NCBI GenBank assembly: GCA_027186245.1
Contig: CP114481.1
Span: forward strand, 43,679,501 to 43,743,500
DNA length: 64,000 nucleotides
Direction: 5' to 3'
Source of the DNA: Coriaria nepalensis
Lineage: Eukaryota; Streptophyta; Magnoliopsida; Cucurbitales; Coriariaceae
In this document: one piece after another, positions 1 through 11,400 of the stretch
Position numbering within the stretch: position 1 is the stretch's first letter
Layout of the letters: each line of letters opens with the position of its first letter
The notes under the pieces: generated by a model
What the model saw: only the letters and a program-made list of their open reading frames with translations
Databases searched by the model: none
Told to the model about the DNA's origin: nothing
Position numbers and translations under genes: made by a program

Positions 1-92
1 AAACGAATGGACACTTTCGTTGCAATGATCATTTGCAACTTATGCACAAAAGTTGTGCCTGTAGTCAAAAAGTAGAATTCGTTCGAATTGCT

Positions 93-132
93 TTGAAATA
101 AGTTATTGACTTGAAATGACTCATTGAAATGA
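93..132 (+). repeat. Internal 18-bp subrepeat of the monomer (first monomer shown)
   Basis: In each monomer, unit positions 93-110 and 111-128 are imperfect tandem copies of an 18-bp element (14 of 18 bases equal in the consensus). The word TTGAAAT occurs at unit positions 93, 111 and 124. In class B the first copy is more diverged. The 142-bp monomer may therefore have grown partly from a shorter unit. The same part of the monomer was expanded by exactly 18 bp at 6481-6516, 59579-59614 and 62010-62045. Confidence 0.7.
116..124. promoter_or_regulatory. ATGACTCAT: bZIP/AP-1 (GCN4-type) consensus word, repeated in most monomers
   Basis: Unit positions 116-124 read ATGACTCAT, the 9-bp pseudo-palindrome known as the optimal site for GCN4/AP-1-type bZIP proteins. 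The copy listed is in the first monomer. The word recurs every 142 bp in most monomers. In f monomers it reads ATGAGTCAT, the same site on the other strand. c monomers (ATAACTCAT) and TTATTGATATG monomers lose it. That any protein binds here is inference; the match itself is seen. Confidence 0.4.
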
Positions 133-142
133 TTTGAAGGTT

Positions 143-994
143 AAACGAATGCACACTTTCCTTGCATTGATCATTTGCAAGTTGTGCACAAAAGTTGTGT
201 TTGTAGTGAAAAAATAGGATTCGTTCGAATTGCTTTGAAAGAATATACTGAGTTGAAATGACTCATTGAAATGATTTTAAGGTTAAACGAATGGACACTT
301 TCCTTGCATTGGACAATTGCCAGTTATGCACAAAACTTGTGTTTGTAGTGCAAAAATAGAATTCGTTCGACTTGCTTTGAAATAAGTTATTGACTTGAAA
401 TGACTCATTGAAATGATTTTACGGTTGAACGAATGCACACTTTCCTTGCATTGATCATTTGAAAGTTGTGCACAAAATTTGTGTTTGTAGTGAAAAAAAA
501 GAATTCGTTCGAATTGCTTTGAAAGAATATATTGAGTTGAAATGACTCATTGAAATGATTTTAAGGTTAAACGAATGGACACTTTCCTTGCATTGATCAT
601 TTGCAAGTTATGCACAAAACTTGTGTTTGTAGTGCAAAAACAGAATTCGTTCGACTTGCTTTGAAATAAGTTATTGACTTGAAATGACTCATTGAAATGA
701 CTTTAAGGTTAAACGAATGCACACTTTCCTTGCATTGATCATTTGCAAGTTATGCACAAAAGTTGTGTTTGTAGTGAAAAAATAGAATTCGTTCGAATTG
801 CTTTGGAAGAATATATTGAGTTGAAATGACTCATTGAAATTATTTTAAGGTTAATCGAATGGACACTTTCCTTGGATTGATAATTTGCAAGTTATGCACA
901 AAACTTGTGTTTGTAGTGCGAAAATAGAATTTGTTCGACTTGATTTGAAATAACTTATTGACTTGAATTGACTTATTAAAATGATTTTACGGTT
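143..994 (+). repeat. Alternating B/A dimer zone, three 284-bp dimers
   Basis: Monomers at 143, 427 and 711 are class B and those at 285, 569 and 853 are class A. The alternation extends to position 10 of the unit: B monomers read AATGCACAC and A monomers AATGGACAC. The effective repeat here is 284 bp. Monomer 1-142 just before it is a B-left/A-right hybrid with private changes (GTGCCTGTAGTC). This looks like a surviving dimeric higher-order repeat. After 995 the alternation breaks into a run of A monomers. Confidence 0.75.
569..852 (+). repeat. Type example: one A monomer followed by one B monomer
   Basis: These two neighbours show the two basic monomer classes. Class A (569-710) has CAAAACTTG at unit positions 48-56, GTGCAAAAA at about 64-72, TTCGACTTG at 82-90 and ATAAGTTATTGAC at 98-110. 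Class B (711-852) has CAAAAGTTG, GTGAAAAAA, TTCGAATTG and an AGAA(T/G)ATATTGAG tail in the same places. These differences travel together in most monomers, so A and B look like two old lineages. Monomers mixing A and B halves also occur, for example 1-142 and the GTGTCTGTGG monomers after 37 kb. Confidence 0.85.
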
Positions 995-1442
995 AAACGA
1001 ATGGACAATTTCCTTGCATTGATCATTTGCAAGTTATGCACAAAACTTGTGTTTGGCGTGCAAAAATAGAATTCGTTCGACTTGCTTTGAAATAAGTTAT
1101 TGACTTGAAATGACTCATTGAAATGATTGGAAGGTTAAACCAATGCACACTTTCCTTGCATTGATAATTTGCGAGTTATGCACAAAACTTGTGTTTGTAG
1201 TGCAAAAATAGAATTCGTTCGACTGCCTTTGAAATAAGTTATTGACTTGAAATGACTCATTGAAAAGATTTTAAGGTTCAACGAATCCACACTTTCCTTG
1301 CATTGATCATTTGGAAGTTAAGCACAAAACTTGTGTTTGTAGTGCAAAAATAGAATTCGTTCGACTTGCTTTGAAATAACATATTGACTTGAAATGACTC
1401 ATTGAAATGATTTTAAGGTTAAACGAATGAACACTTTCCTTG
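995..1442 (+). repeat. Cluster of divergent A-class monomers
   Basis: Three A monomers and the start of a fourth carry uncommon changes: AATGGACAATTTCC with TTTGGCGTGC (995-1136), TTGATAATTTGC with CGACTGCCTTTG (1137-1278), TTCAACGAATCC with TTTGGAAGTTAAGC (1279-1420), then AATGAACAC (from 1421). Two long-range relatives exist. The GGCGTGC monomer recurs at about 17330-17470, and the series of monomers after it recurs at about 11667-12100. The TTGGAAG and GTGCC features also resemble the later e and f monomer types after 37 kb, so these may be old relatives of them. Confidence 0.7.
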
Positions 1443-3430
1443 CATTGATCATTTGCAAGTTATGCACAAAACTTGTGTTTGTAGTGCGAAATTAGAATGC
1501 GTTCGAATTGCTTTGAAATAAGTTATTGACTTGAAATGACTCATTGAAATGATTTTAAGGTTAAACGAATGCACACTTTCCTTGCATTGATGATTTGCAA
1601 GTTATGCACAAAACTTGTGTTTGTAGTGCAAAAATAGAATGCGTTCGACTTGCTTTGAAATAAGTTATTGACTTGAAATGACTCATCGAATTGATTTTAA
1701 GGTTAAACGAATGCACACTTTCCTTCCATTGATCATTTGCAAGTTATGCACAAAACTTGTGTTTGTAGTGCGAAAATAGAATTCGTTCGAATTGCATTGA
1801 AAGAAGATATTGAGTTGAAATGACTCATTGAAATGATTTTAGGGTTAAACGAATGGACACTTTCCTTGCATTGATCATTTGCAAGTTATCCACAAAACTT
1901 GTGTTTGTAGTGCAAAAATAGAATTCGTTCGACTTGCTTTGAAATAAGTTATTGACTTGAAATGACTCATTGAAATGACTTTAAGGTTAAACGAATGCAC
2001 ACTTTCCTTGCATTGATCATTTGCAAGTTATGCACAAAAGTTGTGTTTGTAGTGAAAAAATAGAATTCGTTCGAATTGCTTTGAAAGAAGATATTGAGTT
2101 GAAATGACTCATTGAAATGATTTTGAGGTTAAACGAATGGAGACTTTCCTTGCAATGATCATTTGCAAGTTATGCACAAAACTTGTGTTTGTAGTGCAAA
2201 AATAGAATTCGTTCGACTTGCTTTGAAATAAGTTATTGACTTGGACTGACTCATTGAAATGATTTTAAGGTTCAACGAATGCACACTTTCTTTGCATTGA
2301 TCATTTCCAAGTTATGCACAAAAGTTGTGTTTGTAGTGAAAAAATAGAATTCGTTCGAATTGCTTTGAAAGAAGATATTGAGTTGAAATGACTCATTGAA
2401 ATGATTTTAAGGTTAAACGAATGCACACTTTCGTTGCATTGATCATTTGCAATTTATGCACAAAAGTTGTGTTTGTAGTGAAAAAATAGAATTCGTTCGA
2501 ATTGCTTTGAAAGAAGATATTGAGTTGAAATGACTCATTGAAATGATTTTAAGGTTAAACGAATGCACACTTTCCTTGCATTGATCATTTGCAAGTTATG
2601 CACAAAACTTGTGTTTGTAGTACAAAAATAGAATGCGTTCGACTTGCTTTGAAAGAAGATATTGAGTTGAAATGACTCATTGAAATGATTTTAAGGTTAA
2701 ACGAATGCACACTTTCCTTGCATTGATCATTTGCAAGTTATGCACGAAACTTGTGTTTGTAGTGCAAAAATAGAATGCGTTCGACTTGCTTTGAAATAAG
2801 TTATTGACTTGAAATGACTCATTGAAATGATTTTAAGGTTAAACGAATGCACACTTTCCTTGCATTGATCATTGGCAAGTTATGCACAAAACTTGTGTTT
2901 GTAGTGCAAAAATAGAATGCGTTCGACTTGCTTTGAAAGAAGATATTGACTTAAAATGACTCATTGAATTGATTTTAAGGTTAAACGAATGCACACTTTC
3001 CTTCCATTGATCATTTGCAAGTTATGCACAAAACTTGTGTTTGTAGTGCAAAAATAGAATTCGTTCGAATTGCATTGAAAGAAGATATTGAGTTGAAATG
3101 ACTCACTGAAATGATTTTAAGGTTAAACGAATGCACACTTTCCTTGCATTGATCATTTGCAAGTTATGCACAAAACTTGTGTTTGTAGTACAAAAATAGA
3201 ATGCGTTCGACTTGCTTTGAAAGAAGATATTGAGTTGAAATGACTCAATGAAATGATTTTAAGGTTAAACGAATGCACACATTCCTTGCATTGATGATTT
3301 GCAAGTTATGCACAAAACTTGTGTTTGTAGTGCAAAAATAGAATGCGTTCGACTTGCTTTGAAATAAGTTATTGACTTGAAATGACTCATCGAATTGATT
3401 TTAAGGTTAAACGAATGCACACTTTCCTTC
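1443..3430 (+). repeat. 14-monomer unit (1988 bp), tandem copy 1
   Basis: Bases 1443-3479 match 3431-5467 at a constant offset of 1988 (14 x 142). Differences I noted between the copies: 1969 A against 3957 C, 1997 G against 3985 T, and 2953 A against 4941 G. The match breaks at the left by 1442/3430 and at the right by 3480/5468. Because the match overlaps its own offset, this is a direct tandem duplication. It contains both A and B monomers and the variant words GTAGTACAAAAATAG and CCTTCCATTG. Confidence 0.9.
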
Positions 3431-5418
3431 CATTGATCATTTGCAAGTTATGCACAAAACTTGTGTTTGTAGTGCGAAATTAGAATGCGTTCGAATTGCT
3501 TTGAAATAAGTTATTGACTTGAAATGACTCATTGAAATGATTTTAAGGTTAAACGAATGCACACTTTCCTTGCATTGATGATTTGCAAGTTATGCACAAA
3601 ACTTGTGTTTGTAGTGCAAAAATAGAATGCGTTCGACTTGCTTTGAAATAAGTTATTGACTTGAAATGACTCATCGAATTGATTTTAAGGTTAAACGAAT
3701 GCACACTTTCCTTCCATTGATCATTTGCAAGTTATGCACAAAACTTGTGTTTGTAGTGCGAAAATAGAATTCGTTCGAATTGCATTGAAAGAAGATATTG
3801 AGTTGAAATGACTCATTGAAATGATTTTAGGGTTAAACGAATGGACACTTTCCTTGCATTGATCATTTGCAAGTTATCCACAAAACTTGTGTTTGTAGTG
3901 CAAAAATAGAATTCGTTCGACTTGCTTTGAAATAAGTTATTGACTTGAAATGACTCCTTGAAATGACTTTAAGGTTAAACGAATTCACACTTTCCTTGCA
4001 TTGATCATTTGCAAGTTATGCACAAAAGTTGTGTTTGTAGTGAAAAAATAGAATTCGTTCGAATTGCTTTGAAAGAAGATATTGAGTTGAAATGACTCAT
4101 TGAAATGATTTTGAGGTTAAACGAATGGAGACTTTCCTTGCAATGATCATTTGCAAGTTATGCACAAAACTTGTGTTTGTAGTGCAAAAATAGAATTCGT
4201 TCGACTTGCTTTGAAATAAGTTATTGACTTGGACTGACTCATTGAAATGATTTTAAGGTTCAACGAATGCACACTTTCTTTGCATTGATCATTTCCAAGT
4301 TATGCACAAAAGTTGTGTTTGTAGTGAAAAAATAGAATTCGTTCGAATTGCTTTGAAAGAAGATATTGAGTTGAAATGACTCATTGAAATGATTTTAAGG
4401 TTAAACGAATGCACACTTTCGTTGCATTGATCATTTGCAATTTATGCACAAAAGTTGTGTTTGTAGTGAAAAAATAGAATTCGTTCGAATTGCTTTGAAA
4501 GAAGATATTGAGTTGAAATGACTCATTGAAATGATTTTAAGGTTAAACGAATGCACACTTTCCTTGCATTGATCATTTGCAAGTTATGCACAAAACTTGT
4601 GTTTGTAGTACAAAAATAGAATGCGTTCGACTTGCTTTGAAAGAAGATATTGAGTTGAAATGACTCATTGAAATGATTTTAAGGTTAAACGAATGCACAC
4701 TTTCCTTGCATTGATCATTTGCAAGTTATGCACGAAACTTGTGTTTGTAGTGCAAAAATAGAATGCGTTCGACTTGCTTTGAAATAAGTTATTGACTTGA
4801 AATGACTCATTGAAATGATTTTAAGGTTAAACGAATGCACACTTTCCTTGCATTGATCATTGGCAAGTTATGCACAAAACTTGTGTTTGTAGTGCAAAAA
4901 TAGAATGCGTTCGACTTGCTTTGAAAGAAGATATTGACTTGAAATGACTCATTGAATTGATTTTAAGGTTAAACGAATGCACACTTTCCTTCCATTGATC
5001 ATTTGCAAGTTATGCACAAAACTTGTGTTTGTAGTGCAAAAATAGAATTCGTTCGAATTGCATTGAAAGAAGATATTGAGTTGAAATGACTCACTGAAAT
5101 GATTTTAAGGTTAAACGAATGCACACTTTCCTTGCATTGATCATTTGCAAGTTATGCACAAAACTTGTGTTTGTAGTACAAAAATAGAATGCGTTCGACT
5201 TGCTTTGAAAGAAGATATTGAGTTGAAATGACTCAATGAAATGATTTTAAGGTTAAACGAATGCACACATTCCTTGCATTGATGATTTGCAAGTTATGCA
5301 CAAAACTTGTGTTTGTAGTGCAAAAATAGAATGCGTTCGACTTGCTTTGAAATAAGTTATTGACTTGAAATGACTCATCGAATTGATTTTAAGGTTAAAC
5401 GAATGCACACTTTCCTTC
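3431..5418 (+). repeat. 14-monomer unit (1988 bp), tandem copy 2
   Basis: Second copy of the unit starting at 1443, with the identity running on to 5467 before the third position diverges (GCGAAAATAG in place of GCGAAATTAG). Private changes include 3957 C, which breaks the common ACTCATTG word, and 3985 T (GAATTCAC). The very small number of differences means a recent duplication, or a longer-standing pair kept alike by conversion. Confidence 0.9.
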
Positions 5419-6480
5419 CATTGATCATTTGCAAGTTATGCACAAAACTTGTGTTTGTAGTGCGAAAATAGAATTCGTTCGAATTGCATTGAAAGAAGAT
5501 ATTGAGTTGAAATGACTCATTGAAATGATTTTAAGGTTAAATGAACGCACACTTTCCTTGCATTGATCATTTGCAAGTTACGCACAAAAGTTGTGTTTGT
5601 AGTGAAAAAATAGAATTCGTTCGAATTGCTTTGAAAGAAGATATTGAGTTGAAATGACTCATTGAAATGATTTTAAGGTTAAACGAATGCACACTTTCCT
5701 TGCATTGATCATTTGCAAGTTATGCACAAAACTTGTGTTTGTAGTGCAAAAATAGAATTCGTTCGACTTGCTTTGAAATAAGTTATTGACTTGGAATGAC
5801 TTATTGAAATGATTTTAAGGTTAAACGAATGCACACTTTCCTTGTATTGATCATTTGCAAGTTATGCACAAAAGTTGTGTTTGTAGTGAAAAAGTAGAAT
5901 TCGTTCGACTTGCTTCGAAAGAAGATATTGACTTGAAATAACTCATTGAAAAGATTTTAAGGTTCAACGAATGCACACTTTCCTTGCATTGATCATTTGC
6001 AAGTTATGCACAAAACTTGTGTTTGTAGTGCAAAAATAGAATTCGTTCGAATTGCTTTGAAAGAAAATATTGAGTTGAAATGACTCATTGAAATGATTTT
6101 AAGGTTAAACGAATGCACACTTTCCTTGCATTGATCATTTGCAAGTTATGCACAAAACTTGTGTTTGTAGTGCAAAAATAGAATTCGTTCGACTTGCTTT
6201 GAAATAAGTTATTGACTTGGAATGACTCATTGAAATGATTTTAAGGTTAAACGAATGCACACTTTCCTTGCATTGATCATTTGCAACTTATGCACAAAAG
6301 TTTTGTTTGTAGTGAAAAAATAGAATTCGTTCGAATTGCTTTGAAAGAAGATATTGAGTTGAAATGACTCACTGAAATGATTTTAAGGTTAAACGAATGC
6401 ACACTTTCGTTGCATTGATCATTTGCAAGTTATGCACAAAAGTTGTGTTTGTAGTGAAAAAATAGAATTCGTTCGAATTG

Positions 6481-6516
6481 CTTTGAAAGAAGATATTGCT
6501 TTGAAAGAAGATATTG
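6481..6516 (+). repeat. 18-bp direct duplication inside a B monomer (160-bp monomer)
   Basis: CTTTGAAAGAAGATATTG is present twice in direct succession (6481-6498 and 6499-6516), so this monomer is 160 bp long. The duplicated segment corresponds to unit positions 91-108, which is the internal 18-bp subrepeat. All later monomer starts are shifted by +18. It looks like replication slippage and is the only copy of this particular event in the window. Confidence 0.95.
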
Positions 6517-6834
6517 AGTTGAAATGACTCATCGAAATGATTTTAAGGTTAAACGAATGCACACTTTCCTTGCATTGATCATTTGCAAGTTATGCACAAA
6601 ACTTGTGTTTGTAGTACAAAAATAGAATGCGTTCGACTTGCTTTGAAAGAAGATATTGAGTTGAAATGACTCATTGAAATGATTTTAAGGTTAAACGAAT
6701 GCACACTTTCCTTGAATTGATCATTTGCAAGTTATGCACGAAACTTGTGTTTGTAGTGCAAAAATAGAATGCGTTCGACTTGCTTTGAAATAAGTTATTG
6801 ACTTGAAATGACTCATTGAAATGATTTTAAGGTT

Positions 6835-7118
6835 AAACGAATGCACACTTTCCTTGCATTGATCATTTGCAAGTTATGCACAAAACTTGTGTTTGTAGTA
6901 CAAAAATAGAATGCTTTCGACTTGCTTTGAAAGAAGATATTGAGTTGAAATGACTCATTGAAATGATTTTAAGGTTAAACGAATGCACACTTTCCTTGCA
7001 TTGATCATTTGCAAGTTATGCACAAAACTTGTGTTTGTAGTACAAAAATAGAATGCTTTCGACTTGCTTTGAAAGAAGATATTGAGTTGAAATGACTCAG
7101 TGAAATGATTTTAAGGTT
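6835..7118 (+). repeat. Two adjacent near-identical monomers (single-monomer duplication)
   Basis: Monomers 6835-6976 and 6977-7118 share the rare GAATGCTTTCGACTTG variant together with GTAGTACAAA and the AGAAGATATTGAG tail. I see one difference, ACTCATTG against ACTCAGTG. The ACTCAGTG form recurs at about 8801 and 10505, inside the 12-monomer unit. This is the smallest duplication step visible in the array. Confidence 0.8.
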
Positions 7119-7503
7119 AAACGAATGCACACTTTCCTTGCATTGATGATTTGCAAGTTATGCACAAAACTTGTGTTTGTAGTGCAAAAATAGAATGCGT
7201 TCGACTTGCTTCGAAATAAGATATTGAGTTGAAATGACTCATCGAAATGATTTTAAGGTTAAACGAATGCACACTTTCCTTGCATTGATCATTTGCAAGT
7301 TATGCACAAAACTTGTGTTTGTAGTACAAAAATAGAATGCGTTCGACTTGCTTTGAAAGAAGATATTGAGTTGAAATGACTCATTGAAATGATTTTAAGG
7401 TTAAACGAATGCACACTTTCCTTGAATTGATCATTTGCAAGTTATGCACGAAACTTGTGTTTGTAGTGCAAAAATAGAATGCGTTCGACTTGCTTTGAAA
7501 TAA

Positions 7504-9207
7504 GTTATTGACTTGAAATGACTCATTGAAATGATTTTAAGGTTAAACGAATGGACACTTTCCTTGCATTGATCATTCGCAAGTTATGCACAAAACTTGT
7601 GTTTGTAGTGCAAAATTAGAATTCGTCCGACTTGCTTTGAAATAAGTTATTGACTTGAAATGACTCATTGAAATGATTTTAAGGTTAAACGAATGCACAC
7701 TTTCCTTGCATTGATCATTTGCAAGTTGTGCACAAAAGTTGTGTTTCTAGTGAAAAAATAGAATTCGTTCGAATTGCTTTGAAAGAATATATTGAGTTGA
7801 AATGACTCATTGAAATGATTTTAAGGTTAAACGAATGCACACTTTCCTTGCATTGATCATTTGCAAGTTATGCACAAAACTTGTGTTTGTTGTAGAAAAA
7901 TAGAATGCGTTCGACATGCTTTGAAAGAAGATATTGAGTTGAAATGAGTCATTGAAATGATTTTAAGGTTAATCGAATGGACACCTTCCTTGGATTGATC
8001 ATTTGCAAGTTATGCACAAAACTTGTGTTTGTAGTGCAAAAATAGAATTTGTTCGACTTGCTTTGAAATAAGTTATTGACTTGAAATGACTCATTGAAAT
8101 GATTTTAAGGTTAAACGAATGCACACTTTCCTTGCATTGATCATTTGCGAGTTATGCACAAAACTTGTGTTTGTAGTGCAAAATTAGAATTCGTTCGACT
8201 TGCTTTGAAATAAGTTATTGACTTGAAATGACTCATTGAAATGATTTTAAGGTTAAACGAATGCACACTTTCCTTGCATTGATCATTTGCAAGTTGTGCA
8301 CAAAAGTTGTGTTTGTAGTGAAAAAATAGAATTCGTTCGAATTGCTTTGAAAGAATATATTGAGTTGAAATGACTCATTGAAATGATTTTAAGGTTAAAC
8401 GAATGCACACTTTCCTTGCATTGATCATTTGCAAGTTATGCACAAAACTTGTGTTTGTAGTACAAAAATAGAATGCGTTCGACTTGCTTTGAAAGAAGAT
8501 ATTGAGTTGAAATGACTCATTGAAATGATTTTAAGGTTAAACGAATGCACACTTTCCTTGAATTGATCATTTGCAAGTTATGCACGAAACTTGTGTTTGT
8601 AGTGCAAAAATAGAATGCGTTCGACTTGCTTTGAAATAAGTTATTGACTTGAAATGACTCATTGAAATGATTTTAAGGTTAAACGAATGCACACTTTCCT
8701 TGCATTGATCATTTGCAAGTTATGCACAAAACTTGTGTTTGTAGTACAAAAATAGAATGCTTTCGACTTGCTTTGAAAGAAGATATTGAGTTGAAATGAC
8801 TCAGTGAAATGATTTTAAGGTTAAACGAATGCACACTTTCCTTGCATTGATGATTTGCAAGTTATGCACAAAACTTGTGTTTGTAGTGCAAAAATAGAAT
8901 GCGTTCGACTTGCTTTGAAATAAGTTATTGACTTGAAATGACTCATTGAATTGATTTTAAGGTTAAACGAATGCACACTTTCCTTCCATTGATCATTTGC
9001 AAGTTATGCACAAAACTTGTGTTTGTAGTGCGAAAATAGAATTCGTTCGAATTGCATTGAAAGAAGATATTGAGTTGAAATGACTCATTGAAATGATTTT
9101 AAGGTTAAACGAATGGACACTTTCTCTGCATTGATCATTTGCAAGTTATGCATAAAACTTGTGTTAGTAGTGCAAAAATAGAATTTGTTCGACTTGATTT
9201 GAAATAA
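7504..9207 (+). repeat. 12-monomer unit (1704 bp), copy 1
   Basis: Bases 7505-8458 match 9209-10162, and about 8714-9449 match 10418-11153, all at an offset of 1704 (12 x 142). Shared rare markers are TCATTCGCAAG, ATTCGTCCGAC, GTGTTTCTAGTG, TTGTTGTAGAAAA, TTCGACATGC and ACACCTTCCTTGG. The two matching stretches are separated by about two monomers that differ between the copies. Confidence 0.85.
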
Positions 9208-10911
9208 CTTATTGACTTGAAATGACTCATTGAAATGATTTTAAGGTTAAACGAATGGACACTTTCCTTGCATTGATCATTCGCAAGTTATGCACAAAAC
9301 TTGTGTTTGTAGTGCAAAATTAGAATTCGTCCGACTTGCTTTGAAATAAGTTATTGACTTGAAATGACTCATTGAAATGATTTTAAGGTTAAACGAATGC
9401 ACACTTTCCTTGCATTGATCATTTGCAAGTTGTGCACAAAAGTTGTGTTTCTAGTGAAAAAATAGAATTCGTTCGAATTGCTTTGAAAGAATATATTGAG
9501 TTGAAATGACTCATTGAAATGATTTTAAGGTTAAACGAATGCACACTTTCCTTGCATTGATCATTTGCAAGTTATGCACAAAACTTGTGTTTGTTGTAGA
9601 AAAATAGAATGCGTTCGACATGCTTTGAAAGAAGATATTGAGTTGAAATGAGTCATTGAAATGATTTTAAGGTTAATCGAATGGACACCTTCCTTGGATT
9701 GATCATTTGCAAGTTATGCACAAAACTTGTGTTTGTAGTGCAAAAATAGAATTTGTTCGACTTGCTTTGAAATAAGTTATTGACTTGAAATGACTCATTG
9801 AAATGATTTTAAGGTTAAACGAATGCACACTTTCCTTGCATTGATCATTTGCGAGTTATGCACAAAACTTGTGTTTGTAGTGCAAAATTAGAATTCGTTC
9901 GACTTGCTTTGAAATAAGTTATTGACTTGAAATGACTCATTGAAATGATTTTAAGGTTAAACGAATGCACACTTTCCTTGCATTGATCATTTGCAAGTTG
10001 TGCACAAAAGTTGTGTTTGTAGTGAAAAAATAGAATTCGTTCGAATTGCTTTGAAAGAATATATTGAGTTGAAATGACTCATTGAAATGATTTTAAGGTT
10101 AAACGAATGCACACTTTCCTTGCATTGATCATTTGCAAGTTATGCACAAAACTTGTGTTTGTTGTAGAAAAATAGAATGCGTTCGAATTGCATTGAAAGA
10201 AGATATTGAGTTGAAATGACTCATTGAAATGATTTTAAGGTTAAACGAATGGACACTTTCTCTGCATTGATCATTTGCAAGTTATGCATAAAACTTGTGT
10301 TAGTAGTGCAAAAATAGAATTTGTTCGACTTGATTTGAAATAAGTTATTGACTTGAAATGACTCATTGAAATGATTTTAAGGTTAAACGAATGGACACTT
10401 TCCTTGCATTGATCATTCGCAAGTTATGCACAAAACTTGTGTTTGTAGTACAAAAATAGAATGCTTTCGACTTGCTTTGAAAGAAGATATTGAGTTGAAA
10501 TGACTCAGTGAAATGATTTTAAGGTTAAACGAATGCACACTTTCCTTGCATTGATGATTTGCAAGTTATGCACAAAACTTGTGTTTGTAGTGCAAAAATA
10601 GAATGCGTTCGACTTGCTTTGAAATAAGTTATTGACTTGAAATGACTCATTGAATTGATTTTAAGGTTAAACGAATGCACACTTTCCTTCCATTGATCAT
10701 TTGCAAGTTATGCACAAAACTTGTGTTTGTAGTGCGAAAATAGAATTCGTTCGAATTGCATTGAAAGAAGATATTGAGTTGAAATGACTCATTGAAATGA
10801 TTTTAAGGTTAAACGAATGGACACTTTCTCTGCATTGATCATTTGCAAGTTATGCATAGAACTTGTGTTAGTAGTGCAAAAATAGAATTTGTTCGACTTG
10901 ATTTGAAATAA
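9208..10911 (+). repeat. 12-monomer unit (1704 bp), copy 2, with a replaced two-monomer patch
   Basis: It follows copy 1 directly. At about 10163-10417 it differs from copy 1 and instead carries a second version of the TTTCTCTGCATTG / GCATAAAACTTG / TTAGTAGTGC monomer, which appears again 568 bp (4 monomers) later at about 10819. Copy 1 has that monomer once (about 9121). A second exchange or a conversion tract has therefore altered the middle of this copy. Confidence 0.8.
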
Positions 10912-11400
10912 GTTATTGACTTGAAATGACTCATTGAAATGATTTTAAGGTTAAACGAATGGACACTTTCCTTGCATTGATCATTCGCAAGTTATGCACA
11001 AAACTTGTGTTTGTAGTGCAAAATTAGAATTCGTCCGACTTGCTTTGAAATAAGTTATTGACTTGAAATGACTCATTGAAATGATTTTAAGGTTAAACGA
11101 ATGCACACTTTCCTTGCATTGATCATTTGCAAGTTGTGCACAAAAGTTGTGTTTGTAGTGAAAAAATAGAATTCGTTCGAAGTGCTTTGAAAGAATCTAT
11201 TGAGTTGAAATGACTCATTGAAATGATTTTAAGGTTAAACGAATGCACACTTTCCTTGCATTGATCATTTGCAAGTTATGCACAAAACTTGTGTTTGTTG
11301 TAGAAAAATAGAATGCGTTCGACTTGCTTTGAAAGAAGATATTGAGTTGAAATGACTCATTGAAATGATTTTAAGGTTAATCGAATGGACACCTTCCTTG
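10912..11400 (+). repeat. Partial third copy of the 12-monomer unit
   Basis: TCATTCGC at 10981 is 1704 bp after 9277, and ATTCGTCCGAC, TTGTTGTAGAAAA and ACACCTTCCTTG follow at the expected offsets. It differs from copy 2 at GTGTTTGTAGTG (GTGTTTCTAGTG in copy 2) and has private changes CGAAGTGC and GAATCTATTG near 11180-11200. After about 11400 the similarity is lost. Confidence 0.75.

Larger units (their letters stand above)
5468..7503 (+). repeat. Mixed A/B monomers without a clear higher-order unit
   Basis: About 14 monomers of satellite with no longer period that I can make out. It contains the 18-bp internal duplication at 6481-6516 and a pair of adjacent, nearly identical monomers at 6835-7118. 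The GTATGCACG-type variant GTTATGCACGAAAC, found in the 14-mer at about 2740 and 4728, reappears at about 6735, 7445 and 8580, linking this stretch to both neighbouring blocks. Confidence 0.7.

Noticed and set aside
75..90. Heat-shock element in GAATTCGTTCGAA
   Set aside because: GAA and TTC units are present but their spacing (0 and 4 bases) does not fit the required alternating units with two-base gaps.
70..95. CENP-B box at TTCGTTCGAA
   Set aside because: The first part resembles the CENP-B box (TTCG, and A at box position 10), but the essential CGGG is absent in every monomer type I examined.
3292..3301. Hammerhead ribozyme core, as carried by some animal satellites
   Set aside because: TTGATGA variants and GAAA words occur, but there is no CTGANGA with a correctly placed GAAA and no three-helix arrangement on either strand.
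3431..5467. Treating the near-identical tandem blocks as assembly errors
   Set aside because: Each pair has a few private base differences and exact whole-monomer offsets, which favours real duplications. Assembly error cannot be excluded without reads, so the check is listed with the findings.
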